Source of the DNA: an uncultured Flavobacteriales bacterium
GTDB taxonomy: Bacteria; Bacteroidota; Bacteroidia; Flavobacteriales; Crocinitomicaceae
Direction: 5' to 3'
DNA: 64,000 nt
Assembly: GCA_946482515.1 (NCBI GenBank)
Contig: CAMLRS010000008.1
Span: 124,001-188,000, forward strand
Each line of letters begins with the position of its first letter. Position 1 is the first letter of the stretch. The notes beneath the pieces are model-generated. The model made no database searches. It was given only the letters and a program-made list of their open reading frames with translations, and was not told where the DNA came from. Positions 49,303-58,107 of this stretch are shown here, one piece after another. Made by a program: the position numbers and the translations under genes.

Positions 49303-50534
49303 TGTTGACACCTGTAATTGGTCCGCCGGATAACACAGCCGATCAGGGAGAATTCCGATTGAGCTCTCTGCTGGAGATTTCGCGTGCCATTACGACCAAC
49401 CAGTCTGTCGAACAGCTCACCCGTTTATTCAGCTTTATCATGCGTGAGCAGCTCGGTTTCGACCGCTTTGTACTGTTCAATAAAGAAAAGGAGTGGGGCT
49501 GCCTGCTCAAAGTGGGATTGAAAGGACGGATCAAGGACATCGATGTTCAACGCGACCTCTACCGTTTCCGAAAAGTTACGGTGATCGAATCGAGCTATTC
49601 GCCGGTGATCGATGAGTTCGACCTGGTGATTCCCGTTTTCCATAAGAACGAACCGCTGGCTTATCTGCTGATTTCCGGCCTGGAACAGCAGCGTATGAAG
49701 CTGACCGAAACGCTCAACAATGTGAGCTTTATCCAGACCCTGACCAACATCGTCGTCATGGCGATTGAAAACAAGCGGATGGCGAAGGAACAGCTCAAAC
49801 AGGTGCGACTGAAAAAAGAGCTGGAAGTAGCTTCCGAGATGCAGCGGCTGCTTTTTCCGGATGATTTGCCTTCCAACAAACGCATGGATCTTTCGGCGAA
49901 ATACATTCCCCGGCATGAAGTAGGAGGCGATTACTATGATTTCATTCCGCTGGGTGAAGACGAATACATTATCTGCATCGCCGACGTTTCCGGGAAAGGA
50001 ATCAGCGCGGCCATGCTGATGGCGAATTTCCAGGCAACGCTGCGGACTTTATTCCAATACCAGCGCTTCGAGCTCGACTTCCTGATGGAAGAGCTGAATC
50101 AAAAAGTCATGCGAAGTGCCAAGGGTGAAAAATTCATCACCTTTTTCATTGCCCGCTACAATGCCACGACACGTGAGCTGCGGTACGTAAATGCCGGCCA
50201 CAATCAACCGTTTATTACGAATGGAAAAACGGCTAGCCTGCTCGAAAAAGGCTGCGTGGGCTTAGGCATGTTTCCCGAATTACCATTTGTGGAGGTCGGT
50301 ACAGAAATCCTGGCGCCAAACACGACGCTCGTTTTGTATACAGATGGCGTTGTGGAACTGGAAAATATGAAAGAACAACATTTCGGCCTCGATCGATTGA
50401 TCAGCCTCGTGCACAGTTTTTACCGCCTCAGTATGGAAGACATGAACAACCTGGTGTTTTCCAAGCTCGATGAATGGCGTGGCCAGTTAAAGCTCGTCGA
50501 CGACACAGCGGTGTTTTCCTGCCGATTCTTTTAG
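49302..50534 (+). CDS. GAF-like sensor fused to SpoIIE/RsbU-type protein phosphatase
   Basis: This 410-aa PP2C-family phosphatase probably dephosphorylates an anti-sigma-factor antagonist in a partner-switching pathway. Residues 20-165 resemble a GAF sensor (LEISRAITTNQSVEQLTRL, LGFDRFVLFNKEKEWGC). A coiled linker leads to the SpoIIE domain at 185-408: EVASEMQRLLFPDDLP, HEVGGDYYDFIPLGED with metal-binding Asp, IADVSGKGISAAMLMANFQA, then YVNAGHNQPF and LYTDGVVE. It is coupled to lpxD by TAATG, which would tie its level to envelope synthesis. No STAS or anti-sigma kinase gene is adjacent. Confidence 0.9.
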   Translation: MLTPVIGPPDNTADQGEFRLSSLLEISRAITTNQSVEQLTRLFSFIMREQLGFDRFVLFNKEKEWGCLLKVGLKGRIKDIDVQRDLYRFRKVTVIESSYSPVIDEFDLVIPVFHKNEPLAYLLISGLEQQRMKLTETLNNVSFIQTLTNIVVMAIENKRMAKEQLKQVRLKKELEVASEMQRLLFPDDLPSNKRMDLSAKYIPRHEVGGDYYDFIPLGEDEYIICIADVSGKGISAAMLMANFQATLRTLFQYQRFELDFLMEELNQKVMRSAKGEKFITFFIARYNATTRELRYVNAGHNQPFITNGKTASLLEKGCVGLGMFPELPFVEVGTEILAPNTTLVLYTDGVVELENMKEQHFGLDRLISLVHSFYRLSMEDMNNLVFSKLDEWRGQLKLVDDTAVFSCRFF

Positions 50535-50607
50535 AATTATCAATGATCAAGTATAAATTATGAAGAAGGCTTTGCCTTGATAATTCATAATTGTTCAATT
50601 GATAATT
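50535..50607. terminator. Nested inverted repeat between convergent phosphatase and PorU2 genes
   Basis: AATTATCAAT (50535-50544) pairs with ATTGATAATT (50598-50607), and inner AATTATGAA (50556-50564) with TTCATAATT (50584-50592); AGGC-TTT-GCCT is the tip. It starts at the base after the phosphatase stop and likely works as a two-way terminator. A further ATGCGC-TTTA-GCGCAT hairpin (50611-50626) covers the PorU2 stop codon. Confidence 0.6.
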
Positions 50608-50617
50608 TGCATGCGCT

Positions 50618-53600
50618 TTAGCGCATTAAATACATTTTCCCGAATCCTTTCTTGAAATGCGAATCAGCGCCCGATTCCCGGTGTTTGATATCCTCACCGT
50701 TGATCTTCACTTTCACACGGTACAGGTAAACGCCGTTTGCCAGCGGATCGCCGAATTCGTCGGTGCCGTCCCAGGCATATTCAGAGATGTTTCTTCCAAT
50801 GTGGATCGGTCCGATCTCCGCCTCCGTAATTTCCCTGACAACGCGGCCTGAGACCGTCATGATCTGAATGATCATATCATCGGGCTCTTCGCTTCCGGTA
50901 AGCGTAAACACAAAACGCGTACTGGTCGAGAACGGGTTCGGATAGTTCATCATGTAAGTAATCGTCGACTCGTGAATGACTTCGAAGCTGATGCGGTATT
51001 CCATATCGCCCGAAACATTTCCGCTCTTGTCGGTTCCCTGAACGAGCAGCGTGTAAACGCCGTCCAGCTCGAACATTCCCGGATAAATGATCTTGAATTT
51101 CTTGTTCTGTGCTTCGGCAGGAATCCATTGCATGACGATATTGCCGTTGCCATCCATGAATGGAACCCGCTTCTGAACGCCATTCGGATCGGTAAGATAG
51201 ATGCCGAACAGCGAGGTGTCAATATCCTGATTCATCAGCAAGAGCGGGTTGTCATCTTTAAGTGTAATGACGATTTCACTTTCCGGGCTCACGATATCAT
51301 TGTTGAGGATATGAACACCGTTGAATGTCACATCGAGAATAGGATGGACGTCATCTCCCTGAACGAAGAACGGCAATTGCAGCAGGTTGTTGAAGTGGAA
51401 TTGCTCTGGCTGATCGGTGATAAACGTCGAGCCGTTGACGTACGGATTAACTTCCATCCAAAGGGAGTTCAGACCTGCCAGGTTAATGGTGGAAAACTCA
51501 ATCGTATCGCGGAATGTTTCGCCGGCAAGGAGTGAATCCTGTCGTGCATACGGAATCGGATGTTTGACCCGGTTGACGTCTTCGACCCAATAATTGACCA
51601 GCAGCGAGTCCATATCCCAGGCGCTGATATTGCGTATGTCGACCGCAAAGGACACTTGTTGGCCTTCGTTGAGTGAATCGGCCGAAAGTGGACTGATGTA
51701 ATAGCCCAATGTGCCATCGATAGCTGCTTCCGGAACCGGTTGGAACAACACGTGCAGGCGATCAACCTGTGCTGGTGTAAATGCATCGTTGTCGTAGTAG
51801 TAAACGCCGAGACGCATATATGGATACGATGAAGCAGGCAGGAAGTTGTCTACGTTAATGATCGAATCATTCGGTGTGAACAAAGTATCGATCACGAGCT
51901 GCTGCGCTCCTGAAATATCATACGCTTCAATCCAAAGCCTTACGCTGTCGTTTTGTACAAGCTCCAGCGAATCGCGCTTCCAGTAGATGGTTTCCCACCG
52001 TGCAGATGGCCCGATCATAGGTGTCTTTTCAATTCCTGCATAGCTCACAGACATTGCGTTGCCGGTAACGCTTACATTCTGGCCTTCGCTGTCCTGAACG
52101 TAATCCGGCCAATGCTTCTCAACGACAGATGTTGGATCGCCTTTCTGAAAGAACAGCGCAAAAGGCTTCTCAGGCTGCGTGTTGTTCACCAGCGTGGAGC
52201 CAATAACGTTCTGGAAGGTATTGTAAACGGATGGCGCAATAGCATCCCAGACACTGTACAAAGTTGCGATCGGTGTATAGATCACTACGTAGTGGCTGTC
52301 CGGAATTTCGTTTTCGATCATGTTCTGGAAAGCGGCCATTTGCGCCGGATCTTCCTGCCGGAAAATGAAGTAATTCTCCGAACGATCGCGACAGCCATTC
52401 CCCAGGTCATTCAGGTTGCCAAAACCATGATCAGGATTTTCTGTCTCGTAACGTGTACCCCACGGTTCCAGCGTTAACGGATCGAGTACTCCCACATAAA
52501 TAGAAGGATCGACATCACACAAGCCATATTCGAGCAGCGCTTGTTCCAGGTACCAGGCACTGTAATAAGAAGAGTTATTGTAGCAATCTACTTCTACTTC
52601 ACGTGGTTCGGCTGGTGAGAATGCGCGAAGGCGATTTATGGTATCATAGATGATGTTGTAAAAGCTGTTTTTCTTGAACTGGAAGAAATGATCCTGTCCC
52701 CAGCCTTCTTTACCGGTTATATATTGGAAAGAAAATTCATTCCAGGTAAGCTCCGAGCTGTCGACTGCCACGCGCCAGAAGTAAACGGTGCTGTCTGTGC
52801 AAATCAATGGGAATGGATTGCCATTCACATCGCGCCACTGGCTCGGGTGCACTTCTTTCACACCGCCGGGAGCTGTGATGCTGAAACGACGTAATTGCGG
52901 ACTGTTGTAATAATGAACCGTATCGAGCTCGAAATGGTAGGTTCGCATCGGTGCGATCGGATCGATGGTTGAGGCTTTTACTGTGACGCTGTCAATCGGC
53001 ACTACCGCAAAGTCGTAAGGATAAACCGGCAGAATGCCGTCTACGCGAATGAACAGGCTTTTGTTGAGCTGGTTATTGCCAAGCTCGTCGTGTTCTTCCT
53101 GGATAAACGACGGAATATCGACCGTTATCGTGAATTGGTTCTCACCGATACCGATATTCGGCTGCATCGGGAAACGGAACACAACGGTGTCCTTATAATG
53201 CAGCTTTGGCTGCTCAATGATGTAAACGGAATCCGTTGTTGAGCCCGGAAAATTGCGGCGGATTTCAAGGTGAAAGGTATCGATGACACTACTTCCCAGG
53301 TTGGTGAGAACGATGTGCATATCGATGGAATCGACTGTCAGGTTGAGGTCTTCAGGTGTAAAGTAAACGCCTTCCTGGGTGATTTCGATCTCCGGATTCG
53401 TGTGCCAGTTGACTTTCAGCATTGGGTCGCCGTGCAGCGTCATTTGTGTACACGTCGATTCCATCATCGCGTTGGTATAAACCGGGTTCGGCGGCTGAAT
53501 TTGCTGAATGGTGCGTTTCATCTGCAGACCGAGCGGCTGACCGTAGGAATTATAGCCGATCTGACGGTAAAGATTGGTGGTGTAATGGCTCAGCGGCGCA

Positions 53601-55747
53601 TCGTAGCCAACTGAAACACTCGAAATGAAAGCAATAGCGCCTTCGTTCGGGATGTTTACAAAGCGCTCTGACGTAAGCTCTCCGTTCGAAAAGATATTAC
53701 CGTTGTGGCAGGAATTACCGATCACAACCGGGTATTTTCCGGGATTTTCCCAGTTGGCAGGCTCGTCGATGTTGATTTCAAAACCGTTGTTGGAAACCGC
53801 GGCGTGACCAAAGAAGTTCATGATTGAAACACCCTGCGAAATACGGTCCGTAACGCTTGCTACAACATTCGGATCGAGCGGATCACTGCTGGTCTTGAAG
53901 TAAGAAGTAACGTGCCCGGCATAGATCGAATCCTCGATGATGTCTTTCATCTGGTTCACATACGACTGGAACGTATCCTGCTGTTCAGCAGTCGAACCGC
54001 CGGCGAAATGAAGGATCTGTTTCTGCCAGTCGTTATCAACCGGGCTGTTCGGACCTTGAACGGATTCGTATTCGATGACTTTTTCCAGGTAGTTCAACAG
54101 CTGGATGGTATCGTTGACGGCGATGCGGCCTGTCGGGATAAGCGGATCCCAATCGGTTGTATGCAAACCGGCTGTGATGGCAATATCACTTGCAGGATCA
54201 CCAAAGCTTGGAACCAATGAACGTGCGTAAGACAGTGGTGACTGGCGTGCACCGGCGCGTTCTGAAATTCCTTTTCCTACCAGGAACAGCGCCTGCGGAC
54301 GGTTAGTCGAGAGATCGTAAGCATGCAGTGCAAATCGGCGAATCCCCATGATGTGTTTCGGGATTCCGCCACCGTATTGCTGGCACAGCTCATCGATGTC
54401 TGCCAATACAACATTGTGACTGCCGCCATTCATAGAAGAACGGTAACTGGCGTATTGCGCAACGGCTGATTCCAAAGTGGAATGGTACACCATGATAAAT
54501 GCGCCTTCAGTACTGAGTGCGCTGTAATCGGTGAATTGCCCCGTGCCGTTTACAGCCTCGATATTGGTCACCGCAATGCTGCCGGCCAAACTTCCAACTA
54601 CGACGTCATTTGGATTTCCACCGGTATTGTTCGGAACAAGGAACTGCCAGTTGGCCCCGTTGGGAACGGCAGTAACGAGTCGCGGAGACGCACCGAATGT
54701 GAACACCAGCGGCGTGCCGGAATAGCCTTGCAGATCGATCAGTGTTTTCGGTCCGCCATTGTTGTAAACGGTTCGGAAACGATCAAATACCTGGTTATTG
54801 GCATGCGGATGCGATGCGTACCGCAAGCGATAATAGGTGAGGTTCTGACGATCGACAGCAGCTCCCACATCGGCGATAACACTGTAATACAGGTTCGTGG
54901 CGCCTGAATTCAACAGGTTCGCCGGAATTTCTGTTTCCGAAGTAATGAACTGGTAATTATTGAAAGATGTGTCCATCACCAGGTAATTCGACGAGCCGAT
55001 TTCTACCCGTAAATGGTGATTAAAGTTGCCTGTCGAAGCGGCAATGGAATTGGAAGTCGATCGGAAATGAAAGGATGGTATCGGCGCATCGCCACCGGTA
55101 TAAAGGTTCGGCGTGGAAATGGGCCATGTCTGAATGGTGTTCGATGTTGTTGCAACACATTGCGGAAAGCTCCAGCCTTCTCCCGGAGCATACGTCGAAC
55201 CCGCGGCATCGCCTTGTCGGTAACCTTCGCTGTAGGCATCGCCCATAGACGAAAACGTTTCGCGCAAAACAAAGTTTGCAGGCGTATAACCGGTGAAATC
55301 GGTGTCGGTATCGATTACAAATCGTTCGTTCGATGTCTGGTTGTTCCAGGACAGGAAATACTGTATCGTATCGTTGTAAAGGCTGTATCCCGGGTTGGCA
55401 ATCCATGCGGGATCGACATACAATCCCGAATCCAGCCAGCCATCATTGCGTTCTGCATAGAACAGGATGTAATCGCCCGGATCGAGGGAATTATCGTTGC
55501 CATCGACTACCAGGATAGGAATTTCCTGCTCGCGGCCGAACAATTGAATGTTCTCGCTGGTAAAGTTTCCCAAAGGAACGTTTGCGGCTACAAGCGCCGA
55601 CTGATCGATACGGTGAATCCCGGTTTGCCAGATTTTGAAGGCATAATACTGCTGCGAATAATTGATCCATTCATTTCCGTAATCTTGAGCAAGGGCCGGA
55701 AATGTACAAGTAAGAATAAGGATAAGTCGCAGTAGTTGTTTCATCAT
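50618..55747 (-). CDS. porU2: PorU2-type C25 peptidase, putative T9SS sortase
   Basis: This 1709-aa protein has a signal peptide (KQLLRLILILTCTFPALA). An N-terminal PorU-like region follows (YAFKIWQTGIHRIDQSALVA, VVDGNDNSLDPGDYILFYAE). The gingipain-like C25 domain spans about 410-770, with catalytic His648 in MNFFGHAAV and Cys680 in VVIGNSCHNGN. Ig-like and CARDB-like regions follow, and the end is a FlgD/T9SS-like sheet (MNYPNPFSTSTRFVFTL). PorU cleaves sorting domains of T9SS cargo and attaches them to the surface; at about 1700 aa this is the longer PorU2 type. It overlaps the PorV2-like gene by four bases (ATGA) and is translated with it. Confidence 0.8.
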   Translation of the reverse strand: MMKQLLRLILILTCTFPALAQDYGNEWINYSQQYYAFKIWQTGIHRIDQSALVAANVPLGNFTSENIQLFGREQEIPILVVDGNDNSLDPGDYILFYAERNDGWLDSGLYVDPAWIANPGYSLYNDTIQYFLSWNNQTSNERFVIDTDTDFTGYTPANFVLRETFSSMGDAYSEGYRQGDAAGSTYAPGEGWSFPQCVATTSNTIQTWPISTPNLYTGGDAPIPSFHFRSTSNSIAASTGNFNHHLRVEIGSSNYLVMDTSFNNYQFITSETEIPANLLNSGATNLYYSVIADVGAAVDRQNLTYYRLRYASHPHANNQVFDRFRTVYNNGGPKTLIDLQGYSGTPLVFTFGASPRLVTAVPNGANWQFLVPNNTGGNPNDVVVGSLAGSIAVTNIEAVNGTGQFTDYSALSTEGAFIMVYHSTLESAVAQYASYRSSMNGGSHNVVLADIDELCQQYGGGIPKHIMGIRRFALHAYDLSTNRPQALFLVGKGISERAGARQSPLSYARSLVPSFGDPASDIAITAGLHTTDWDPLIPTGRIAVNDTIQLLNYLEKVIEYESVQGPNSPVDNDWQKQILHFAGGSTAEQQDTFQSYVNQMKDIIEDSIYAGHVTSYFKTSSDPLDPNVVASVTDRISQGVSIMNFFGHAAVSNNGFEINIDEPANWENPGKYPVVIGNSCHNGNIFSNGELTSERFVNIPNEGAIAFISSVSVGYDAPLSHYTTNLYRQIGYNSYGQPLGLQMKRTIQQIQPPNPVYTNAMMESTCTQMTLHGDPMLKVNWHTNPEIEITQEGVYFTPEDLNLTVDSIDMHIVLTNLGSSVIDTFHLEIRRNFPGSTTDSVYIIEQPKLHYKDTVVFRFPMQPNIGIGENQFTITVDIPSFIQEEHDELGNNQLNKSLFIRVDGILPVYPYDFAVVPIDSVTVKASTIDPIAPMRTYHFELDTVHYYNSPQLRRFSITAPGGVKEVHPSQWRDVNGNPFPLICTDSTVYFWRVAVDSSELTWNEFSFQYITGKEGWGQDHFFQFKKNSFYNIIYDTINRLRAFSPAEPREVEVDCYNNSSYYSAWYLEQALLEYGLCDVDPSIYVGVLDPLTLEPWGTRYETENPDHGFGNLNDLGNGCRDRSENYFIFRQEDPAQMAAFQNMIENEIPDSHYVVIYTPIATLYSVWDAIAPSVYNTFQNVIGSTLVNNTQPEKPFALFFQKGDPTSVVEKHWPDYVQDSEGQNVSVTGNAMSVSYAGIEKTPMIGPSARWETIYWKRDSLELVQNDSVRLWIEAYDISGAQQLVIDTLFTPNDSIINVDNFLPASSYPYMRLGVYYYDNDAFTPAQVDRLHVLFQPVPEAAIDGTLGYYISPLSADSLNEGQQVSFAVDIRNISAWDMDSLLVNYWVEDVNRVKHPIPYARQDSLLAGETFRDTIEFSTINLAGLNSLWMEVNPYVNGSTFITDQPEQFHFNNLLQLPFFVQGDDVHPILDVTFNGVHILNNDIVSPESEIVITLKDDNPLLLMNQDIDTSLFGIYLTDPNGVQKRVPFMDGNGNIVMQWIPAEAQNKKFKIIYPGMFELDGVYTLLVQGTDKSGNVSGDMEYRISFEVIHESTITYMMNYPNPFSTSTRFVFTLTGSEEPDDMIIQIMTVSGRVVREITEAEIGPIHIGRNISEYAWDGTDEFGDPLANGVYLYRVKVKINGEDIKHRESGADSHFKKGFGKMYLMR

Positions 55748-56844
55748 TCCTTCGGTAGAGCATTATTGGGCTTGTTCAATAACAGCCTCAGTGAAATAAC
55801 ATGCGAATAGAGGGCGGTCGATTGATCTCCGATATCGGTGAAGGCGTAATCCAGGTAAACATTCCGGATGTGGAGCCCGATACCGATGTTCGGCTGAATG
55901 GTAATGTGTTGTGAATCGTCGAAATCCTTGATGTACTGAACATTGGAAATTCCTCCGCGCAGTGCTACGATGTCTTTGAAACCGAACGCAATTCCGATGT
56001 GCGGATCGCCGCTCACCAACCCTGTTTTCAGAAGTGTGTTGCGTCGGCCGTCGGTGGTGATATCGAGGTCCAGCTCACCGGAAACGTACAGTCCTTTTTT
56101 GCCAAGATCTGTGCGGTAATTTGCTCCCACGATGATGCGCGGCAAGGTCAGCTCGAGTCCGTTTTGCGGAATTTCGTTGCCGGTCATGGCAAACACTTCC
56201 TTGGTTGTTTCGTCGAGGTTGAAGATCCATGCGTTGAAGGTCGAAGTAACGTCGCGCACAACGCCACCAAATTTCCAGTGCGGACCTTTGGCATACGTTA
56301 CACCGGCGTCGAGCCCGAAGCCCCAGGATTTAGCGAAATCGCCCACTTTACGGTGAATGAGCTTGAAGTTTCCACCCACGCTCAATCCTTCGATGTTCAG
56401 CTTGCGGGCATAGGAGAATAAGAAAGCATAATCGGCTGCGGTGAACGTCGTAATGCGGTCGTAATCGATATTGCCTTCGTTGTCGATGAGCTGTGTGGTA
56501 TTCGGAATGTCGTCAACGGCAAAGCGGATAATGGACAATCCTGCCGTGCTTTTATCGTCGATGCTGTGTGCCAGACCGAGGTAATCGTATTTGGCAATTC
56601 CGGCAAAGTATTCGGAGTGCATCAGCCCGATGTCGAGCCACTTGTTCGTACCCGTCAGTCCTGCAGGGTTCCAATAACCGCTGTTCACGCCGCTGGTTTG
56701 GGCCACAACGGCATTCGACAAGCCCAGTGCATCTGCACCTACGCCAATAGCGAGGAATTCGTTGGAATATTTTGGGGCAACCGAGCCTTGGCCAAAGGAA
56801 AGGGTAGTGAGCAAAAGCGCAACAGCCAGGAGGTTAAATTTCAT
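55744..56844 (-). CDS. porV2: PorV2-type outer-membrane barrel, putative T9SS shuttle partner of PorU2
   Basis: This 366-aa FadL-like barrel of the PorV/PorQ family starts at ATG 56844, where the signal KFNLLAVALLLTTLSFGQ begins; an ATG at 56913 in frame would add 23 non-signal residues. Family features are KYSNEFLAIGVGADALGLSN, SGVNSGYWNPAGLTG and alternating barrel strands. PorV brings cargo to the PorU sortase at the outer membrane. The adjacent PorU2-type gene, coupled by an ATGA overlap, supports a dedicated pair. A possible -7 box (TACGTTTC, minus strand) is at 56923-56930. Confidence 0.82.
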   Translation of the reverse strand: MKFNLLAVALLLTTLSFGQGSVAPKYSNEFLAIGVGADALGLSNAVVAQTSGVNSGYWNPAGLTGTNKWLDIGLMHSEYFAGIAKYDYLGLAHSIDDKSTAGLSIIRFAVDDIPNTTQLIDNEGNIDYDRITTFTAADYAFLFSYARKLNIEGLSVGGNFKLIHRKVGDFAKSWGFGLDAGVTYAKGPHWKFGGVVRDVTSTFNAWIFNLDETTKEVFAMTGNEIPQNGLELTLPRIIVGANYRTDLGKKGLYVSGELDLDITTDGRRNTLLKTGLVSGDPHIGIAFGFKDIVALRGGISNVQYIKDFDDSQHITIQPNIGIGLHIRNVYLDYAFTDIGDQSTALYSHVISLRLLLNKPNNALPKE

Positions 56845-56980
56845 GAAAATGTCTTTGAATACGCTATGGTTTAACTGCATCTTGCCCAAAAAATTGTGTA
56901 GCCGGCCATCCATTCCGGATTTGAAACGTAAATTTACAGCATTCAGTTGGAAGACCGGCTCTTAAATGTTCATTTTGTCT

Positions 56981-57847
56981 ATGCGAATGTTCAACATACC
57001 TAATTTATTGACCGCCATGAACATGCTGTGCGGTGTCTTCGCTATCCTGTTGGCTTTTGCAGGTCGGATCGACATAGCACCGTATCTGATTTTCCTTGGG
57101 GCCATTCTCGACTTTTTCGACGGCTTCCTGGCGCGTTTGCTCAAGCAGCAGGGCGAGCTCGGAAAACAGCTCGATTCACTGGCAGATATGATCACGTTTG
57201 GATTGGCGCCGGGGATTATGATGATGGTGATACTGATCACTCAAACTACGCAGGTCAATATTGAAGACGTTTTGTGGAATGGTGAATACGTTACAGCAGG
57301 TACAGTTGTTGAAACGAATGGTCATCTGGTTTTTCCATATTGGATGGCAATTGATGTCTGGAAAGCCGAATTTCTAACTTTTGAAAAAGTCAATTGGTTG
57401 CCATTTGCAGCTTTGATTATTCCGTTTTTCTCCATGTTCCGCCTGGCAAAATTCAACATCGATACGCGTCAGAGTGAGTCCTTTATTGGCTTGCCAACAC
57501 CGGCCAATACGATCTTTTTCATGGCGTTTCCGTTGCTGCTTTCACAATATGGGAATACAGCCGGCTGGGAACACGATCTCATTCTATGGCTCATCCAGCC
57601 GCTGGTTTTAATACCGATCATTATTGGAATGTCGCTCATGCTGGTAGCCGAATTGCCACTGTTTGCTCTGAAATTCAAATCGTTTCAGTGGAAAGGAAAT
57701 GAGATCCGCTACGTGTTTTTGATAAGTTGTGGAATACTTATTCCGGTTTTGCAATTCTGGTCCATCCCAATTATTGTACTTTTGTACCTGTTATTGTCTA
57801 TCATCAACAATATCCGCAAGGCGGATAATACTAAAACAAACACATGA
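56981..57847 (+). CDS. pssA: CDP-diacylglycerol-serine O-phosphatidyltransferase
   Basis: This 288-aa inner-membrane enzyme makes phosphatidylserine, the precursor of phosphatidylethanolamine. The CDP-alcohol transferase motif D-xx-DG-xx-AR-x8-G-xxx-D-xxx-D is complete in DFFDGFLARLLKQQGELGKQ followed by LDSLAD. About eight hydrophobic helices are present. Several ATGs compete (56966, 56981, 56987); 56981 gives the usual short stretch before the IPNLLTAMNMLCG helix. The stop overlaps purS by four bases (ATGA), so lipid and purine genes share one transcript here, which may reflect growth-rate coordination or chance. Confidence 0.9.
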   Translation: MRMFNIPNLLTAMNMLCGVFAILLAFAGRIDIAPYLIFLGAILDFFDGFLARLLKQQGELGKQLDSLADMITFGLAPGIMMMVILITQTTQVNIEDVLWNGEYVTAGTVVETNGHLVFPYWMAIDVWKAEFLTFEKVNWLPFAALIIPFFSMFRLAKFNIDTRQSESFIGLPTPANTIFFMAFPLLLSQYGNTAGWEHDLILWLIQPLVLIPIIIGMSLMLVAELPLFALKFKSFQWKGNEIRYVFLISCGILIPVLQFWSIPIIVLLYLLLSIINNIRKADNTKTNT

Positions 57848-58095
57848 AATTCAAAGCTGAAATTGATGTGATGCCACTGGAGGCATTATTGGATCCACAA
57901 GGAAAAGCAGTTACCAACAGCATGTCGAACATCGGCTTGCCGGAAATCTCCGGCGTTCGTGTCGGTCGCCACATTCGTCTGTTCGTAGATGCTTCCAATA
58001 AGACCGAAGCGGAGCAAAAAGTAGAGCAGGCCTGCAAAAACCTGCTGGCTAACCAGATCATGGAAAGCTACACGTATCACGTCGAGGAAGCGTAA
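57844..58095 (+). CDS. purS: Phosphoribosylformylglycinamidine synthase subunit PurS
   Basis: This 83-aa subunit bridges PurQ and PurL in the FGAM synthase complex and channels ammonia. The family pattern is clear: FKAEIDVMPLEALLDPQGKA, SNIGLPEISGVRVGRHIRL, then the C-terminal CKNLLANQIMESYTY strand. It overlaps pssA by four bases; purQ and purL are not nearby. Presence of PurS means the three-part FGAM synthase is used rather than the single large enzyme. Confidence 0.93.
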   Translation: MKFKAEIDVMPLEALLDPQGKAVTNSMSNIGLPEISGVRVGRHIRLFVDASNKTEAEQKVEQACKNLLANQIMESYTYHVEEA

Positions 58096-58107
58096 ACACG
58101 TTTTCCC

